Below, piece by piece: positions 13,106 to 14,602 of a stretch of DNA of 14,602 nt (position 1 is the stretch's first letter; each line of letters begins with the position of its first letter). This stretch comes from Betaproteobacteria bacterium (GTDB lineage Bacteria; Pseudomonadota; Gammaproteobacteria; Burkholderiales; SG8-39): NCBI GenBank assembly GCA_005884335.1, contig VBCJ01000267.1, positions 1 through 14,602 on the forward strand, written 5' to 3'. Made by a program: the position numbers and the translations under genes. The notes under the pieces are model-generated. The model saw only the letters and a program-made list of their open reading frames with translations, was not told where the DNA came from and did not search any database.

Positions 13106-13175
13106 TATTTTTCAGTTGACGCAGCAACCCCCCGCCGCTAGATTGTCCTCTCAATTCCACGGATTTCACGCGATC
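13106..13175 (+). repeat. Promoter-bearing 70-bp direct repeat, copy 2
   Basis: 62/70 identical to 12025-12094. This copy stands in a natural promoter position before the isomerase gene, so it may be the parent copy. Confidence 0.85.
13116..13144 (+). promoter_or_regulatory. Promoter of the isomerase-like gene
   Basis: TTGACG (13116-13121), 17 bp, TAGATT (13139-13144). The predicted start near 13151 gives a leader of about 92 bases. Confidence 0.6.
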
Positions 13176-13242
13176 CCGGCAACGGCGGCCGCCAGCAAAC
13201 GCGGGGCGAAGCCGCCCGAGCCGTCCAAAACGGAGATGCCCG

Positions 13243-14202
13243 ATGAGAATAGGAGTTTTTACCGCGCTGTTCGCCAAGCTCAGCCTGGACGAGGTCATCA
13301 AAAAGATCAAGCCGCTCGGAATTCGGACGGTGGAGCTAGGGACGGGGAACTATCCCGGCGATCCGCACGTGAAACTAGACTGGCTGAGCTCGCCGGCGAA
13401 GCTCAAAGAGTTCCACCAGAAGCTCGACGACCAGGGCATCAGCATCAGCGCCCTGAGTTGCCACGGCAATTCGCTCCACCCCAACAAGAAAACCGCGGAC
13501 ACGCACACGGAGACCAGCCGTCGAACGATTCTCCTCGCCGAAAAGCTCTGCGTGAACCGGGTGATCGATTTCTCCGGCTGCCCGGGCGATTCCGACACGG
13601 CAAAATTCCCGAGCTGGTCGCCAACCCCCTGGCCCCCCGACTTCCTGGAGTTGCTCAAATGGCAGTGGGAGAAAAAAGTGATTCCGTACTGGAAAAAGCG
13701 CGCCAAGTTTGCCGAAGACCACGGGGTCCGAATCGCCATCGAGATGCACCCGGGCTTCGCCGTCTACAACCCCGAGACCATGCTCAAGCTGCGCGACGCT
13801 GCGGGGCCGGCCATTGGATGCAACTTCGACCCCAGCCACATGTTCTGGCAAGGCATTGACCCGTGTGCCGCGGTGCGCCGGCTCGGCGAGGCCGTCTTCC
13901 ACGTCCACGCCAAGGACACGAAGATTTACACCGTCAACACCACGGTGAACGGCGTGCTCGACACCAAGCCTTACAGCGACGAGCGGAACCGCGCATTCCT
14001 GTTCCGCACCGTCGGTTACGGCCACGACGCCGATTTCTGGTGCGACCTGGTCTCCACTCTGCAGATGGTCGGCTACGACGACGTGCTCTCCATCGAGCAC
14101 GAAGACAGCTTGATGTCCATTGACGAAGGCCTGAGCAAAGCCGCGGGCCTCCTGAACCAGGTGGTGATCAAAGAGAAGCTGCAAGGAATGTGGTGGGCGT
14201 GA
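13243..14202 (+). CDS. Sugar phosphate isomerase/epimerase (xylose-isomerase-like TIM barrel)
   Basis: A 319-residue AP-endonuclease-2/xylose-isomerase-like TIM-barrel protein. Strand and metal motifs: MRIGVFTALF, IRTVELGTGNYPGD, SALSCHGNSLHPN, RIAIEMHPGF (Glu167), IGCNFDPSHMFWQG (Asp196, His199), FHVHAKDTKIY (His222) and DVLSIEHEDSLMS (Glu285). This is the usual divalent-metal set of this superfamily, which isomerises or epimerises keto-sugars or inositol derivatives. The exact substrate cannot be read from the sequence. No signal peptide is seen, so it is probably cytoplasmic. The ATG at 13243 has GGAG seven bases upstream and the family N-terminus 'KIGVFT'. It stands alone behind a good promoter; no sugar transporter or dehydrogenase is in view. 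Confidence 0.92.
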   Translation: MRIGVFTALFAKLSLDEVIKKIKPLGIRTVELGTGNYPGDPHVKLDWLSSPAKLKEFHQKLDDQGISISALSCHGNSLHPNKKTADTHTETSRRTILLAEKLCVNRVIDFSGCPGDSDTAKFPSWSPTPWPPDFLELLKWQWEKKVIPYWKKRAKFAEDHGVRIAIEMHPGFAVYNPETMLKLRDAAGPAIGCNFDPSHMFWQGIDPCAAVRRLGEAVFHVHAKDTKIYTVNTTVNGVLDTKPYSDERNRAFLFRTVGYGHDADFWCDLVSTLQMVGYDDVLSIEHEDSLMSIDEGLSKAAGLLNQVVIKEKLQGMWWA

Positions 14203-14211
14203 CTCCGAGCT

Positions 14212-14239
14212 GTCAGCCGTCAGCTTTCAGCATTCAGCG
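14212..14239 (+). repeat. Tandem heptamer tract, four units
   Basis: TGTCAGC, CGTCAGC, TTTCAGC, ATTCAGC follow one another without gaps, just after the isomerase stop and about 50 bp before the next gene. Confidence 0.65.
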
Positions 14240-14291
14240 GGCCGGCTTTCCAGCAGATTGAACAATTGATTTCAACGCGCAGGAGTTGGAA

Positions 14292-14602
14292 TTGAGAGAT
14301 TTTAGGGGCCTCAAGGTTTGGCGCAAGGCCCACGACCTCACGTTGGCTGTGTATCAAGCTACACGTGGCTTCCCGAAGGAGGAATTGTTTGGTCTAACCA
14401 GCCAGATTCGCCGCTCATGCGAGTCCATCCCGGCCAACATCGCGGAAGGATGTGGCAGAAGCGGCGGAGCGGAGTTCAATCGCTTCTTGCAAATTGCGAT
14501 GGGCTCCGCGAGCGAGCTTGAGTATCACCTCTTGCTGAGTCACGACCTTCACCTTCTGAACGGGCTGCAATACAAGCGCCTGTCAAGCGAAGTCACAGAA
14601 GT
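14292..14602 (+). CDS. Four-helix-bundle protein, S23 / 23S-rRNA-intervening-sequence family (partial, runs off the window)
   Basis: 103 codons are open to the window edge from the TTG at 14292, with AGGAG six bases upstream. The protein reads LRDFRGLKVWRKAHDLTLAV, then YQATRGFPKEELFGLTSQIR, then RSCESIPANIAEGCGRSGGA and EFNRFLQIAMGSASELEYHL. This is the full motif series of the TIGR02436 family ('F..L.VW..A..L....Y..T..FP..E..GLT.Q.RR...S...NIAEG..R'). The founding members are encoded in intervening sequences of 23S rRNA, but most are scattered in genomes, as here, with unknown function. Only the last 15-20 residues should be missing. Relatives often start with ATG plus a few extra residues; none is available here. 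Confidence 0.9.
   Translation, partial: MRDFRGLKVWRKAHDLTLAVYQATRGFPKEELFGLTSQIRRSCESIPANIAEGCGRSGGAEFNRFLQIAMGSASELEYHLLLSHDLHLLNGLQYKRLSSEVTE

Larger units (their letters stand above)
12722..13242. other. 521-bp intergenic region between hicA and the isomerase gene
   Basis: It holds an AT-rich stretch with nothing recognised (12722-12840), a nested palindromic repeat (12877-12975), copy 2 of the direct repeat with its promoter (13106-13175), and a 90-base GC-rich leader to the isomerase ATG, in which GGCGG and CCGCC segments could pair. No coding region supported. Confidence 0.55.

Noticed and set aside
13375..14184. A 269-codon leftward frame inside the isomerase gene
   Set aside because: Antisense shadow; the plus-strand protein shows all family motifs over the same bases.
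1..14602. CRISPR arrays, rRNA genes, an integrase gene or a multi-gene phage-defence system
   Set aside because: No evenly spaced repeats, rRNA motifs, tyrosine/serine recombinase motifs or defence-gene set could be found on either strand.

Overview
The window looks like a chromosomal piece of a GC-rich bacterium, most likely an acidobacterium. The main support is a PadR regulator directly followed by a 900-residue duplicated FtsX/MacB permease (the ADOP type, known mainly from Acidobacteriota). A DUF1844 / metallo-beta-lactamase / ribF operon, small toxin-antitoxin modules, palindromic intergenic repeats and an S23-like four-helix-bundle gene fit that picture. The assignment is inference from gene content, not from a marker gene.

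Layout: (1) 1-1702: the start of a leftward membrane-protein gene, then a complete rightward amidase. (2) 1714-6175: a segment bounded by a perfect 21-bp inverted repeat whose outermost four bases on each side are CTAG. It holds a decayed beta-propeller fragment, the PadR-ADOP operon with a well-formed promoter, a leftward gene tail and a broken IS5-type transposase. The right repeat is the terminal repeat next to this transposase, so the segment can be read as a 4.45-kb transposon-like unit carrying a regulator-permease pair. (3) 6186-7071: a leftward toxin-antitoxin pair of the HigBA-like 'addiction module' type joined in one reading frame, then a 25-bp copy of a tmRNA/tRNA 3' end that looks like an attachment-site remnant. 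(4) 7072-9316: leftward operon DUF1844, MBL-fold hydrolase, ribF. (5) 9317-11236: a rightward radical-SAM gene with a structured leader; the gene is broken by an internal deletion. (6) 11376-11834: leftward ankyrin-repeat protein. (7) 12025-13175: hicB-hicA bracketed by two 70-bp direct repeats (62/70 identical), each holding a good -35/-10 pair. (8) 13243-14602: a sugar-phosphate isomerase/epimerase-like gene and the start of a four-helix-bundle gene.

The housekeeping genes (amidase, DUF1844-MBL-ribF, isomerase) look intact. The accessory parts show truncation, internal deletion, frame loss and gene fusion. The two most interesting signals are the inverted-repeat-bounded PadR-ADOP unit and the radical-SAM leader, where three mutually exclusive helices, one covering the ribosome binding site, can be drawn.
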